From Candidatus Competibacteraceae bacterium (GTDB taxonomy: Bacteria > Pseudomonadota > Gammaproteobacteria > Competibacterales > Competibacteraceae), in the NCBI GenBank assembly GCA_003989085.1, contig RXIV01000003.1:1-64000 (forward strand): a DNA stretch of 64,000 nucleotides, read 5' to 3'. Below, piece after piece: positions 37,177 through 45,864 of this stretch (the first letter of the stretch is position 1; every line of letters starts with the position of its first letter). Under the pieces are notes generated by a model, which had not been told where the DNA came from, did no database searches, and saw only the letters and a list, made by a program, of their open reading frames with translations. A program made the translations under genes and the position numbers.

Positions 37177-37767
37177 ATGACTACGCTGGATGCCCTAGTG
37201 CCTAACGCTATGCGCCTGGCAGAAATGGCTCACCGCCAAATCGGCCACCGCCGCAAGGCTCCGCCCGGTGAGGATCGCCCCGCCTATTTTCTGCATTTAA
37301 CGGAGGTGGCCTGGCTGCTGCTTGATTGTGGCCTCCACGATGACGAACTGATCGCCGCTGCTTTCCTCCACGACATTATCGAAGACTGTGGTTATAGCGA
37401 AGCAGCACTGGTGGAACAGCTCGGCAATCGGCGCGTGGCGGCGCTGGTGGCCGCTGTTTCGGAAATCGACAAGCAGCGTAGTTGGGAAGATCGCCAGCAG
37501 CATTACCGCGAGCGGCTGGCGGCGCTCAATGATCCGGCGATTCTGGCGCTGTCCTGCGCCGACAAGACCGCCAACCTGGGTGATATGAACCGGCTGCTCA
37601 CCAAGGGGTTTCCAGTGGACAGCTTTACCCAGCGCGGCTTTGCATCGCAACAGGCTAAATTTGTGGCGCTGGATGCGTTGTTCCAGAATCGGACACCGGC
37701 ACGGTTGTACCAACGCTTCGCGCAGGCGCTGCGGGAATTTCAGGAACGGGGCCAGGCGTTGCTTTGA
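37177..37767 (+). CDS. HD-domain hydrolase related to the RelA/SpoT hydrolase domain
   Basis: 196 residues from ATG 37177 with GAGG 8 nt upstream. It shows EMAHRQIGHRRKAP, then FLHDIIEDCGYSEAALVEQLG with the HD pair followed by ED, and LSCADKTANLGDM. This is the pattern of SpoT-like (p)ppGpp hydrolase domains and related small alarmone hydrolases. There is no synthetase or TGS domain, so it would be a stand-alone hydrolase; the actual substrate is inference. It diverges from fabAB and ends 16 nt before the convergent plsY. Confidence 0.82.
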   Translation: MTTLDALVPNAMRLAEMAHRQIGHRRKAPPGEDRPAYFLHLTEVAWLLLDCGLHDDELIAAAFLHDIIEDCGYSEAALVEQLGNRRVAALVAAVSEIDKQRSWEDRQQHYRERLAALNDPAILALSCADKTANLGDMNRLLTKGFPVDSFTQRGFASQQAKFVALDALFQNRTPARLYQRFAQALREFQERGQALL

Positions 37768-37783
37768 AGTTGCCGACGCCTGA

Positions 37784-38386
37784 CTACCCTTCGGGACGGT
37801 CGGTGCCGATGGTGTCCTCGGTGCCGGCCAACAACTGCCGGATGTTGGAACGGTGTCGCCAGATCAGAAGGATCACCATGACCAGAATCGCCGCAACGTA
37901 GACTGGCGGCAACCCGAACAGCCAGGCGTACAGCGGCGTCAGCGCAGCAGCGGTCAGTGCTGACAGCGAGGAGATGCGGACGGCGAAGGCCATGATCAGC
38001 CAGGTAGCTAGCGCCGCCAGCGCTGTCAGCCACGACAGACCGAGGATGACGCCAAACGCAGTCGCCACACCTTTGCCGCCTTCAAAGCCGAAGAAGACCG
38101 GGTATAAATGACCCAGAAATGCGGCCAATGCGGTCAGCGCCAGTCCAGGTTCATCCACGCCCAATCCACGCGCCAGCAGCACCGGCCCCAGCCCCTTGAG
38201 GAAATCGCCCGCCAGGGTAATCGCCGCTGCTTTCTTGCCGCCGAAGCGCAGCACGTTGGTTGCGCCAGGGTTGCGCGAACCCTCACTGCGCGGGTCGGGC
38301 AGACCCATGATCCGGCAAACGATGATTGCAGTGGAGATGGAGCCGGCAAGATAGCCGAAGACGATCAACAAAAGGGTAATGAACAT
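37784..38386 (-). CDS. plsY: glycerol-3-phosphate acyltransferase PlsY
   Basis: Transfers acyl groups from acyl-phosphate to glycerol-3-phosphate at the inner membrane, beginning phospholipid synthesis. At 200 residues with five helices it is standard. Landmarks are GYLAGSISTAIIVCR, the loop DPRSEGSRNPGATNVLR, HLYPVFFGFEGGKGVATAFG, and a C-terminal WRHRSNIRQLLAGTED. It diverges from folB across 92 bp, an arrangement frequent in proteobacteria. Confidence 0.96.
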   Translation of the reverse strand: MFITLLLIVFGYLAGSISTAIIVCRIMGLPDPRSEGSRNPGATNVLRFGGKKAAAITLAGDFLKGLGPVLLARGLGVDEPGLALTALAAFLGHLYPVFFGFEGGKGVATAFGVILGLSWLTALAALATWLIMAFAVRISSLSALTAAALTPLYAWLFGLPPVYVAAILVMVILLIWRHRSNIRQLLAGTEDTIGTDRPEG

Positions 38387-38478
38387 GGTGATTACCAGGG
38401 CGTCAGGAAAGCCGGCGGGAGCCGGGACTATTTTGCATCAAGTTTGCTTTAAGATAGGCCGCCGCATGGAGTCCTCTC

Positions 38479-38835
38479 ATGGATCTTATTTTCATTCACG
38501 AACTGCGTCTTGAAACCACGATTGGCGTTCATGCCCATGAGCGCCAGACCCGCCAGACCCTGATTCTTGATCTGGAACTGGGCGCGGATATTCGCCCGGC
38601 GGCGGCTACTGACCAGCTGAATGATACCCTTGATTATCAGGCGGTGGCGCAGCGCATTGGCGAATTGGCCGCCATCAGCGATTTTCAGTTGGTGGAAACC
38701 CTGGCTGAGCGGATAGCCGAACTGCTGCTGCGGGAGTTCGCCGCGCCTTGGTTGCGGCTGACTCTGCGTAAACCTAGCGCATTGCCCCAAGCCCGGGAAG
38801 CCGGAGTGTGCATTGAACGCGGACAGCGGGGCTGA
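38479..38835 (+). CDS. folB: dihydroneopterin aldolase
   Basis: Converts dihydroneopterin to hydroxymethyl-dihydropterin in folate synthesis. The 118-residue length is usual. It has IFIHELRLETTIGVHAHER at the start with the substrate-binding glutamate region, DTLDYQAVAQRI, FQLVETLAERIAELLL with the conserved VE.LAE, and LRKPSALPQA near the end with the catalytic lysine. GGAG lies 7 nt before the ATG. folK starts 5 nt after its stop. Confidence 0.95.
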   Translation: MDLIFIHELRLETTIGVHAHERQTRQTLILDLELGADIRPAAATDQLNDTLDYQAVAQRIGELAAISDFQLVETLAERIAELLLREFAAPWLRLTLRKPSALPQAREAGVCIERGQRG

Positions 38836-38840
38836 AGACT

Positions 38841-39329
38841 GTGGCCCAGGTCTATATCGGCATCGGCAGCAATATCGAACCGGAACTGCATATTCGAGCC
38901 GGGTTGGCGGAATTGCGCCGGCGCTTTGGCCCGTTGACCCTCTCCACAATCTACGCTAACCCGGCCGTCGGGTTTATCGGAGCAGATTTTCTCAATTTGG
39001 TTGCGGGCTTTGAAACCGATCTGTCAGTTCATGCGGTCGTCGCCCGGTTGCGGGAGATTGAAGCGGCGCATCAACCGATGAGCGATGGGCCAAAGTTTGC
39101 CTCGCGGGCGTTGGACCTCGATCTGCTGTTGTATGACGATCTGGTATCGCAGGAGCGGGGGCTACGCATTCCCCGCGCCGGGATCCTCCGTTACGCCTTT
39201 GTCCTCAAGCCATTGGCCGAGATTGCTGGGGGGCGGCGGCATCCGGTGCTAGGGCGCACCTTCGCTGAATTGTGGGCAGCTTTTGGCCCATCACCAGAAA
39301 CCCTGACGCCAGTCGTATTGAGCGGCTAA
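38841..39329 (+). CDS. folK: 2-amino-4-hydroxy-6-hydroxymethyldihydropteridine pyrophosphokinase
   Basis: Phosphorylates hydroxymethyl-dihydropterin with ATP, the step after FolB. It has 162 residues and a GTG start 5 nt after folB. The signature is QVYIGIGSNIEPE at the N terminus, then NLVAGFETDL, and RALDLDLLLYDDL with the two metal aspartates. RAGILRYAFVLKPLAEI follows. Co-transcription with folB is very likely. Confidence 0.95.
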   Translation: MAQVYIGIGSNIEPELHIRAGLAELRRRFGPLTLSTIYANPAVGFIGADFLNLVAGFETDLSVHAVVARLREIEAAHQPMSDGPKFASRALDLDLLLYDDLVSQERGLRIPRAGILRYAFVLKPLAEIAGGRRHPVLGRTFAELWAAFGPSPETLTPVVLSG

Positions 39330-39341
39330 AAGCTCAAACAA

Positions 39342-40121
39342 TCACAACTGACGCCACTGCGCTCGCCGTTGTTCGCGGATGCGCGGTATCAAGATCACGG
39401 CCAGCAATAGCGCCCCGGTCAGCACCGCGCCCAGCAACAGTTTCATACTGCCATTCTCGTTCCGCATCGCCTGATTTTCCTGCTGGATAACTTGCAGTTC
39501 TCGCTCCAGGGTTACGGTTTGCTCTTGCAACACCCTGTTACGCTCATCCATCGCCACGGTATCTGTCGCTACCTTGCGGTACTCCGCCAGTTGCTGGCGA
39601 AACCGCAACGCTTGTTCGTAAAGCTGTGGATAGCTGAGACTTTCTCCATCCGGTTTATTGACCATCTCATTCATGTGCTGTTTGAGTTCAGCATGCTGGG
39701 CCTGTAACTGTTCCAGCTCCTGGCGAACGTCGGCCAACAGCGCCCTGCCACTGGGGACAGTGGTGAGCTGGTTGCTCAGCAGCCAGCCCTTGAGACCTTT
39801 GGGCGTGCGGATCTGGGTATAGCCTCTGGCCGTATCCACTTTTAGCACTTCGACCGGCGAGCCGCTCGGCACCCCACCGATGATCTTGTAACGGTCAGAC
39901 GCGCCAGCCCGCAGCGGCAGATCTAGGGTATCGCTAACATAAATTGCGGGGCTGGGCGATGGCTGGGTTTGCGTTGACGCTTGAGGTTGAGGATGCGATT
40001 CAGGTTGAGGTTGAGGCTGGGATTGGAGTTGAGGCTTGGGCTTGGGCTTGGGTTTGGCCTGTACCGGTGCGGTGGCAGTCAGCCATGTGGTCAATACAAA
40101 CAAGAGAATCAGCGTTTTCAT
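39342..40121 (-). CDS. SH3-domain membrane protein, YgiM/TIGR04211 type
   Basis: A 259-residue envelope protein. A signal peptide (about 1-22, ending PVQA) is followed by a Lys-Pro and Gln-Pro low-complexity run (about 23-58) encoded by hexamer-like DNA repeats at 39980-40065. A bacterial SH3 domain comes next (about 60-125: VSDTLDLPLRAGASDRYKII, TPKGLKGWLLSNQL). A long coiled coil follows (about 130-220: QELEQLQAQHAELKQHM), and then a C-terminal membrane helix (about 228-247: LLLGAVLTGALLLAVILIP) and a basic tail. The order matches the TIGR04211/YgiM group, of unknown function and often near cca/folK-type genes. Confidence 0.88.
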   Translation of the reverse strand: MKTLILLFVLTTWLTATAPVQAKPKPKPKPQLQSQPQPQPESHPQPQASTQTQPSPSPAIYVSDTLDLPLRAGASDRYKIIGGVPSGSPVEVLKVDTARGYTQIRTPKGLKGWLLSNQLTTVPSGRALLADVRQELEQLQAQHAELKQHMNEMVNKPDGESLSYPQLYEQALRFRQQLAEYRKVATDTVAMDERNRVLQEQTVTLERELQVIQQENQAMRNENGSMKLLLGAVLTGALLLAVILIPRIREQRRAQWRQL

Positions 40122-40253
40122 CAGGGCGGGGCGGCGGATGCAGGAGGAACGGCGGGATTGATGCGAAAGAGTGTTGATTCTAGCCGGTTTGCATCATCGG
40201 GTTATATCCATTTAAATCCGCTGGCTCCTTTTAAAATTCGCCTACAGGCCGCC

Positions 40254-41447
40254 ATGACTGCCATCGATCGTTCATTGACTTTGCCCGAACCCGACCCGGC
40301 TGCCGCCGCGCATAGCGCCCGGTTGCTCGATTCTCTCCGTGCGGAAATTGACGCGGCGGGCGGTTCGATTCCTTTCGCCCGTTTCATGGAACAGGCGTTG
40401 TATGCGCCCGGCTTGGGCTATTACTGCGCTGGAACCCGCAAATTCGGCCCCGGCGGTGATTTCGCCACTGCGCCGGAACTGTCGCCCTTGTTCTCCCGCT
40501 GTCTGGCTCGCCAATGCCGGGAGATTCTGGATGCGCTTGGCGGCGGGGCGATCCTCGAACTCGGTGCTGGGTCCGGGATCATGGCGGCCGATCTGCTGCG
40601 CGAGTTGCACACGCTGGGCGTCTTACCGGAGCATTACGCTATTCTCGAACTGAGCGGGGAATTGCGCGACCGTCAGCGGCAAACCTTGGCCGAACGGACG
40701 CCTGATTTGTTGGAACGGGTGGTCTGGCTCGACGCGCTGCCGGCAGCCGCTTCGCTGCGTGGGGTGGTTCTTGGCAATGAGGTGCTCGATGCGTTGCCGG
40801 TGGAATGTTTCCGCATCACGCCGCAGGGGCCGCGTCGGCTGGAGGTTGCCTGGACGGAGGCCGGTTTGACTTGGCGCGAGGGGGTTGAATCGGTTGCGGT
40901 CACAGCCGCAGTCGCGGGAATCGAAGCGCAACTGGGCTGGCGGTTGCCGGAGGGTTATCTTTCCGAATACGCGCCGCAATTACCGGAGTGGCTGCAAGCG
41001 GTTGCTGAACCCTTGGCGACTGGCGCAGTGCTGTTCGTGGACTACGGTTACTCGCGCCGGGACTATTACCACCCGGAGCGGTCCACCGGCACCCTGCTGT
41101 GCCACTATCGCCACCGGGTTCACGATAATCCGCTGATTCTGCTTGGTTTGCAGGACATCACCGCCCATGTCGATTTTAGCGCGGTCGCCGCTGCCGGACG
41201 GGCTGCCGGGTTGCGCGTCGCCGGTTACGCTCATCAGAATTATTTCCTGTTCGGCTGTGGTTTGCTGGAGTTGCTGGGCGAGGTGGATAGCGCAGATTCA
41301 ATCCGTTATTTCGACCAGGCCCGCCAGGTGAAACTGCTCACATTGCCTGGCGAAATGGGTGAGCGTTTTCAAGCCATCGTCCTAACCCGCCATCTGGATA
41401 TTCCCTTGTGTGGGTTCAGTTTCCGGGATGAACGCCGGCGACTATAG
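40254..41447 (+). CDS. SAM-dependent methyltransferase, MidA/NDUFAF7 family
   Basis: 397 residues from ATG 40254 (MTAIDRSLTLP); longer readings to 39981 are antisense to the low-complexity part of the SH3 gene. Family signs are IPFARFMEQALYAPGLGYYC, KFGPGGDFATAPELSPLFS, the SAM loop ILELGAGSGIMAADLL, GNEVLDALPVECF, and LFVDYGYSRRDYYHPERS. The mitochondrial relative NDUFAF7 methylates an arginine of a complex I subunit; the bacterial target is not established. The next gene starts 34 nt after its stop. Confidence 0.93.
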   Translation: MTAIDRSLTLPEPDPAAAAHSARLLDSLRAEIDAAGGSIPFARFMEQALYAPGLGYYCAGTRKFGPGGDFATAPELSPLFSRCLARQCREILDALGGGAILELGAGSGIMAADLLRELHTLGVLPEHYAILELSGELRDRQRQTLAERTPDLLERVVWLDALPAAASLRGVVLGNEVLDALPVECFRITPQGPRRLEVAWTEAGLTWREGVESVAVTAAVAGIEAQLGWRLPEGYLSEYAPQLPEWLQAVAEPLATGAVLFVDYGYSRRDYYHPERSTGTLLCHYRHRVHDNPLILLGLQDITAHVDFSAVAAAGRAAGLRVAGYAHQNYFLFGCGLLELLGEVDSADSIRYFDQARQVKLLTLPGEMGERFQAIVLTRHLDIPLCGFSFRDERRRL

Positions 41448-41481
41448 TTTTCCAGACCGTTATCGATCCGGAGTCATCATC

Positions 41482-42918
41482 ATGGGTCAGGAAATAACCC
41501 GTTCCCAGTTCAGCCCCCAGGACTTCCAACGCTTTCGGGAGCGGCTGGGCGAGGAGACGGCGTTGCTGGCCGACCAGTTTCGGGAGGGGCGGTTTACCTC
41601 GGTCAGTGGGGTGGGCGGTTTCGAAATCGAAGCCTGGCTGGTGGATTGCCAAGGTCGGCCCGCACCGCTGAACCGGGTGTTTCTGGAGCGCTTGGCCGAT
41701 CCGCTGGTGGTGCCGGAATTGAGCGTGTTCAATATTGAGCTAAACACGCCGCCGTTGCCGTTGTACGGCGATGCACTGCGGCGAATGCATGCCAATCTTG
41801 ATAGCCTCTGGCAGCGCTGCCAACAGGTGGCCGCCCGGCTGGACGCCTCAGTGGCGCTGATCGGGATTCTGCCAACCCTGCGCGACCGGGATCTGAGCCT
41901 CGATCAGATGTCGGAACGGGCGCGGTATCAGGCTATCAATGAGCAGATTCTGGCGCGGCGGCGCGGTCAGCCGATGACGCTGGCGATTCATGGCGTCGAG
42001 ACGTTGCGCTTGACGCATTCTGACGTGATGCTCGAAGCGGCGACTACCTCGTTCCAAACACATTTGCAGGTCACGGTTCAGGAAGCCCCAGCCTTTTTCA
42101 ATGCCGCGCTGGCGCTGGCCGCGCCGATGGTCGCCGTTACAGCCAATTCGCCGCTGCTGTTTGGCAAGATGTTGTGGGAGGAAACCCGCATTCCCCTGTT
42201 TGAACAGGGCGTGGCGCTGCCGGGCGGGGAACGCGCCGATGATCCGATCTACCCACGGGTTACCTTGGGTCATGGTTATATCCGGGATTCTATTCTGGAA
42301 CTGTTTAGCGAGAACCTGAGCCACTATCCGCCATTGTTACCGGTCGATCTGAGTGCGGAGCCAGCCGAATGCCTGGCTCACCTGCGCTTGCACAACGGCA
42401 CCATCTGGCGCTGGAACCGCCCATTGATCGGCTTTGAAGCAGACGGAACGCCGCATTTGCGGATCGAACATCGGGTGATGCCGGCGGGGCCGAGCATCCC
42501 CGACACTATCGCCAACGCGGCGCTGTATTACGGGTTGATTCACGAATTGGCGCGGGCGGAAGCGCCGGTGGCGTCGGTTCTGGAGTTCGGTCAATGCCGG
42601 GCCAATTTTTACGCGGCGGCGCGGGACGGTTTACGGGCCGAGGTGGTCTGGCTGAAGGGCCGACGTTTGCCGATGCAGCAGTGGGTGCTGGAAGAGTTAG
42701 TGCCGCTGGCGCGGCGCGGCTTGCAACGGCTGGAGATGAATGCGGCGGATATAGCCGATTATCTGGGCCTCATCGTGGCGCGAGTCGCCAGCGGCCGTAC
42801 TGGCGCGGAATGGCAACGGCGCTTTTTGGCCCGGCATGGCTCCGATCTGGCGGCGCTAACCGTCGCCTATCTGGATCAGCAACGCAGTGGCCGACCCGTG
42901 CATGAATGGCCGGATTAG
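41482..42918 (+). CDS. GCS2-type glutamate-cysteine ligase-like protein
   Basis: 478 residues from ATG 41482, preceded by GGAG at about 9 nt; a GTG at 41410 would overlap the methyltransferase end. The protein shows SGVGGFEIEAWLVD with the glutamate site, ELSVFNIELNTPPLPLYG, MTLAIHGVETLRLTHSDVML, TSFQTHLQV, and PMVAVTANSPLLFGKMLWEETRI. These are typical of the GCS2/YbdK-like carboxylate-amine ligase family. Whether it makes gamma-glutamylcysteine or another amide is unknown. Likely co-transcribed with the MidA-type gene. Confidence 0.85.
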   Translation: MGQEITRSQFSPQDFQRFRERLGEETALLADQFREGRFTSVSGVGGFEIEAWLVDCQGRPAPLNRVFLERLADPLVVPELSVFNIELNTPPLPLYGDALRRMHANLDSLWQRCQQVAARLDASVALIGILPTLRDRDLSLDQMSERARYQAINEQILARRRGQPMTLAIHGVETLRLTHSDVMLEAATTSFQTHLQVTVQEAPAFFNAALALAAPMVAVTANSPLLFGKMLWEETRIPLFEQGVALPGGERADDPIYPRVTLGHGYIRDSILELFSENLSHYPPLLPVDLSAEPAECLAHLRLHNGTIWRWNRPLIGFEADGTPHLRIEHRVMPAGPSIPDTIANAALYYGLIHELARAEAPVASVLEFGQCRANFYAAARDGLRAEVVWLKGRRLPMQQWVLEELVPLARRGLQRLEMNAADIADYLGLIVARVASGRTGAEWQRRFLARHGSDLAALTVAYLDQQRSGRPVHEWPD

Positions 42919-42936
42919 TCGCCGGTCCGGCAAAAC

Positions 42937-43626
42937 TCACCGGATCGCAGTGACATAGGCTATCCCGTCGCGCATTTCCCATTGCACATCCCGATCATGC
43001 AGCCGCATTCCATAGCATTGGCTGGAGCCAGCCGTCTGCTCATAAGCCGGACGCGGATCCTGTGACAACACCTGCACAATCAGCTCGCGCAACCCGCCGC
43101 CAGGCCAAGCGGCGCAAACGGCGTCCGCCGCTGGACTGAACGCCACGATCAAGCTCGCGTCCGGGGCTTGGGAGGCGAAGCCGCCGATCGCATCCGGCAG
43201 GCTGTCCGCATAAGGCAGATACGGCTTGATGTCCAGCACTGGCGTTCCATCCAGCAGATCGATGCCGGCCAGATGCAGCGTTACTCGGCCCCGATTAATG
43301 ACGATCCGCTCCAGCTTGACCACCGACAGGCCGATAGGGTTGGGCCGAAATGGCGAACGGGTGGCGAAAACGCCCAGCCGTTGCCGACCACCCAAGCGTG
43401 GCGGGCGCACCGTCGGCTGCCATTGCCCGTCTGGGATGCCATGAAAGACGAAGATCAGCCATAGATGCGAGAACTCCTCCAGCCCGCGCACCGTCTCCGG
43501 TGCTGCATAGGGCGGCAGTAGTTCCAGCGTCGCCCGCGCTGCTGGGGCCAGGCCGGCCTGACGGGGAATGCCGAATTTCTCGCCAAAACAGGAATGGATG
43601 AGGCCAATTGGCGCAAGCGTGAACAT
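42937..43626 (-). CDS. trmO: tRNA (t6A37) N6-methyltransferase TrmO
   Basis: Methylates N6-threonylcarbamoyladenosine at position 37 of certain tRNAs using SAM. At 229 residues it is close to E. coli TsaA/TrmO (235). It shows APIGLIHSCFGEKFGIPRQ, the ...FSHLWLIFVFH segment, RLGVFATRSPFRPNPIGLSV and GIDLLDGTPVLDIKPYLPY, all family signatures. Its start abuts the corA stop, so it is the third gene of the run MBL hydrolase-corA-trmO. Confidence 0.95.
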   Translation of the reverse strand: MFTLAPIGLIHSCFGEKFGIPRQAGLAPAARATLELLPPYAAPETVRGLEEFSHLWLIFVFHGIPDGQWQPTVRPPRLGGRQRLGVFATRSPFRPNPIGLSVVKLERIVINRGRVTLHLAGIDLLDGTPVLDIKPYLPYADSLPDAIGGFASQAPDASLIVAFSPAADAVCAAWPGGGLRELIVQVLSQDPRPAYEQTAGSSQCYGMRLHDRDVQWEMRDGIAYVTAIR

Positions 43627-44613
43627 CTACAACCAGCCAGATTTTTTCAGATAGCGGTGCAACAGCAGGCAGGTGACCGCGACCCCGCCCATGACCACTG
43701 GGTAGCCATAACGCCATTCCAGTTCAGGGAACCAGCCCTTGAAATTCATTCCGTAGATGCTGAACACCATCGTCGGAATCGCCAGCAACGCCCCCCAGCC
43801 CGCTAGTTTCTTGGTGGCTTCGTTCTGGCGGGTGGCGCTCAGCGACAGGCTGATCTGCAAGGTCATCGCCAATGTTTCCCGCAGGGTGTCCACCGCCTCG
43901 TTGATCCGCAGGGCGTGATCGCAGACATCGCGTAAATAGGGCTGGATTTTCTCGGGAATGTGGCTGGCGAAAGCGTCGGTCAGCAGATAGTTGCAGACCT
44001 CGACCAGCGGCGCGACCGCCCGGCGCAGGCCTATCAGATCGCGCTTCAGTTCATACAGCAGGCTGGTGTCCTCCGGGTTGAAATCACCCTTGAAGAAGCG
44101 TTCCTCTAATTGCTCGACCGTGTCCTCCACCCCATCGAGAATCGGGAAATACTGATCAACGACAAAATCGAGAATGGCGTACAGCACGAAACCCGGTCCA
44201 GTCGCCAGCAGTTTCGGGTTGCCCTCGCACCGGGTTCGCACCGGGGTATAGGGCAACGAAGCACCATGCCGCACCGACACCAGATAACGCGGCCCGACAA
44301 ACAGGTGGGTTTCGCCGAAATCAACCTGGCCGTCGCGCAGTTGCGCGGTGCGCAGCGCCACGAACAGGCAATCACCGTAACGTTCCGCCTTGGGCCGCTG
44401 GTGAGCGCGATGGGCGTCTTCGGCGGCCAGTTCATGCAGGCCAAACAGCGCCTGAATCCGCGCCATCAGTTCTTCATCCGGCTCGCGCAATCCTAGCCAG
44501 ACAAAGGCGTCTGCCCGGTCTTGCAACAGCGCCGGGATGCTCTCCAGCGTCAGAGTGGGTAATTTGCCGCCATCGGCATAAGCCACGCAGCTGACGATCA
44601 TCGCTTCGTTCAT
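43627..44613 (-). CDS. corA: CorA-family divalent cation transporter
   Basis: An inner-membrane Mg2+/Co2+ channel of 328 residues. A large N-terminal cytoplasmic domain is followed by two helices. The signature YGMNF is at the end of the first helix (SIYGMNFKGWFPELEW), and the second helix ends in YLKKSGWL. Preceding it are RDVCDHALRINEAVDTLRE and ATRQNEATKKLAGWGALLAIP. It is the middle gene of a three-gene run with trmO downstream and a metallo-hydrolase upstream. Zn efflux (ZntB-like) rather than Mg uptake cannot be excluded. Confidence 0.92.
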   Translation of the reverse strand: MNEAMIVSCVAYADGGKLPTLTLESIPALLQDRADAFVWLGLREPDEELMARIQALFGLHELAAEDAHRAHQRPKAERYGDCLFVALRTAQLRDGQVDFGETHLFVGPRYLVSVRHGASLPYTPVRTRCEGNPKLLATGPGFVLYAILDFVVDQYFPILDGVEDTVEQLEERFFKGDFNPEDTSLLYELKRDLIGLRRAVAPLVEVCNYLLTDAFASHIPEKIQPYLRDVCDHALRINEAVDTLRETLAMTLQISLSLSATRQNEATKKLAGWGALLAIPTMVFSIYGMNFKGWFPELEWRYGYPVVMGGVAVTCLLLHRYLKKSGWL

Positions 44614-44619
44614 AGCCGG

Positions 44620-45324
44620 TCAATGTGAGTGGCGCTGTGGATGCGGTTCTGGTCGGTATGGTTCTTCGCGGTCGTGCAGGTGCATTCGATAGTGGACGAA
44701 GTCGGCTTTATCGTCGAAGTGCAAAAACGGGTTGCCGGCCAGTTGCTCCAGCAGGGTCGAGGTCGGAGTGATGCCGTAGTTGTGTCCAGGGCGGATGAGG
44801 GTGGCGTCTGGCAGCCGTTCGCCCAATCGGCGCAAGCTCTGATACATCAGTTCCGGATCGCCGCCGCGCAAATCGCAACGCCCGCAGCCGAACACAAACA
44901 AGGTGTCGCCAGTCAACACTTGTCCGCCGATCCGGTAACAGGCCGATCCTGGCGTATGCCCCGGTGTGTGCAGCACCTCGATTTCGGTGTCGCCCAGGCG
45001 GATGTGGTCGCCGCCTTCGTGCAGGGTGGGTAAATCCAGGTAACGATCCCAAAAGGCCGCTTCGGCTCGCAGCAGATGCAGTTGGGCATCGCTGCTGTTC
45101 AGTAGCCGCTCAACGCCGTTAATATGATCGAAATGGCTGTGGGTCAGCAGAATATCGGTGATCCGCAAGCCGCGCCGCTCGGTCAGCGCCAGAATGGCCG
45201 GCACGTCCCAGGCTGGATCGACCACCGCTGCCCGGTCGCTGGCATGGTCATGGATTACATAGATGAAGTTGCCCATGCGCCCTAACTCCAGGGCGTGAAT
45301 CGTATGCGGGGGAGTTTCAGGCAT
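44620..45324 (-). CDS. MBL-fold metallo-hydrolase, glyoxalase II / persulfide dioxygenase-like
   Basis: 234 residues. The metal motif is LLTHSHFDHINGVERL, followed by TPGHTPGSACY and LTGDTLFVFGCGRCDLRGGD. GHNYG supplies the last histidine. The FGCGR.D..GGDPE segment is found in hydroxyacylglutathione hydrolases and ETHE1-like persulfide dioxygenases, so the substrate is probably a glutathione thioester or persulfide. It heads the run with corA (6 nt later) and trmO. Confidence 0.88.
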   Translation of the reverse strand: MPETPPHTIHALELGRMGNFIYVIHDHASDRAAVVDPAWDVPAILALTERRGLRITDILLTHSHFDHINGVERLLNSSDAQLHLLRAEAAFWDRYLDLPTLHEGGDHIRLGDTEIEVLHTPGHTPGSACYRIGGQVLTGDTLFVFGCGRCDLRGGDPELMYQSLRRLGERLPDATLIRPGHNYGITPTSTLLEQLAGNPFLHFDDKADFVHYRMHLHDREEPYRPEPHPQRHSH

Positions 45325-45433
45325 TATGTGTTCTCCGATAAGGAAAGCAGTTGGCGGTTTGGAACATTAGCAGCGGCGGCAACTCAGAATAAGCTTATCA
45401 AGCAGGTCTTCCGGCTCTTCAGAGGGATTCATC

Positions 45434-45811
45434 ATGCGCTTCAGTCTCGACATCGACGCCAACCACCATTTTATCAAAGGCTATGGCCCTGGCTGGATCA
45501 ACGTCAACGAACGGGATATCCGTCGCAGCGTGATCGTGACTCCCGAACGACTGGTGACGGACTGGCCCCCGCAAACCTTTGCCGATCTGGAAGAGACTCA
45601 TTTCGCGCTGATCGCGCAACTGGAGCCGGAGATGGTGTTGTTGGGGACTGGCGACCGGCAGCGATTCCCGCGTCCGCATCTGATCCAGGCTTTGCTGGCG
45701 CGGGGCGTAGGGGTGGAGGCGATGGACACCGCCGCCGCCTGTCGCACCTACAACATTATTATGATGGAAGGCCGCCGGGTCGCGGCGGCCTTGTTGATGA
45801 TGGCGGATTAG
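45434..45811 (+). CDS. Mth938-like domain protein (DUF498, NDUFAF3 family)
   Basis: A 125-residue single-domain protein. It has VIVTPERLVTDWPPQTFADL, LEPEMVLLGTGDRQRFPRP, GVEAMDTAAACRTYNIIMMEGRRVAAALLM; the DT.AA.RTYN stretch is the family hallmark. The mitochondrial relative NDUFAF3 helps assemble complex I; the bacterial role is not settled. GAGG precedes the ATG. The only other gene here from that assembly set is the MidA-type methyltransferase at 40254. Confidence 0.92.
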   Translation: MRFSLDIDANHHFIKGYGPGWINVNERDIRRSVIVTPERLVTDWPPQTFADLEETHFALIAQLEPEMVLLGTGDRQRFPRPHLIQALLARGVGVEAMDTAAACRTYNIIMMEGRRVAAALLMMAD

Positions 45812-45864
45812 CGACCGTCTGTTGCGCTCTCTCGGGGGAGAGACGCAGCGCGGCACGGTGCGAT

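Noticed and set aside
39981..40253. N-terminal extension of the MidA-type methyltransferase
   Set aside because: The extension (RLRLRLGLELRLGLGL) is the reverse reading of the Gln/Lys-Pro repeats in the SH3 gene; family members begin near 40254.
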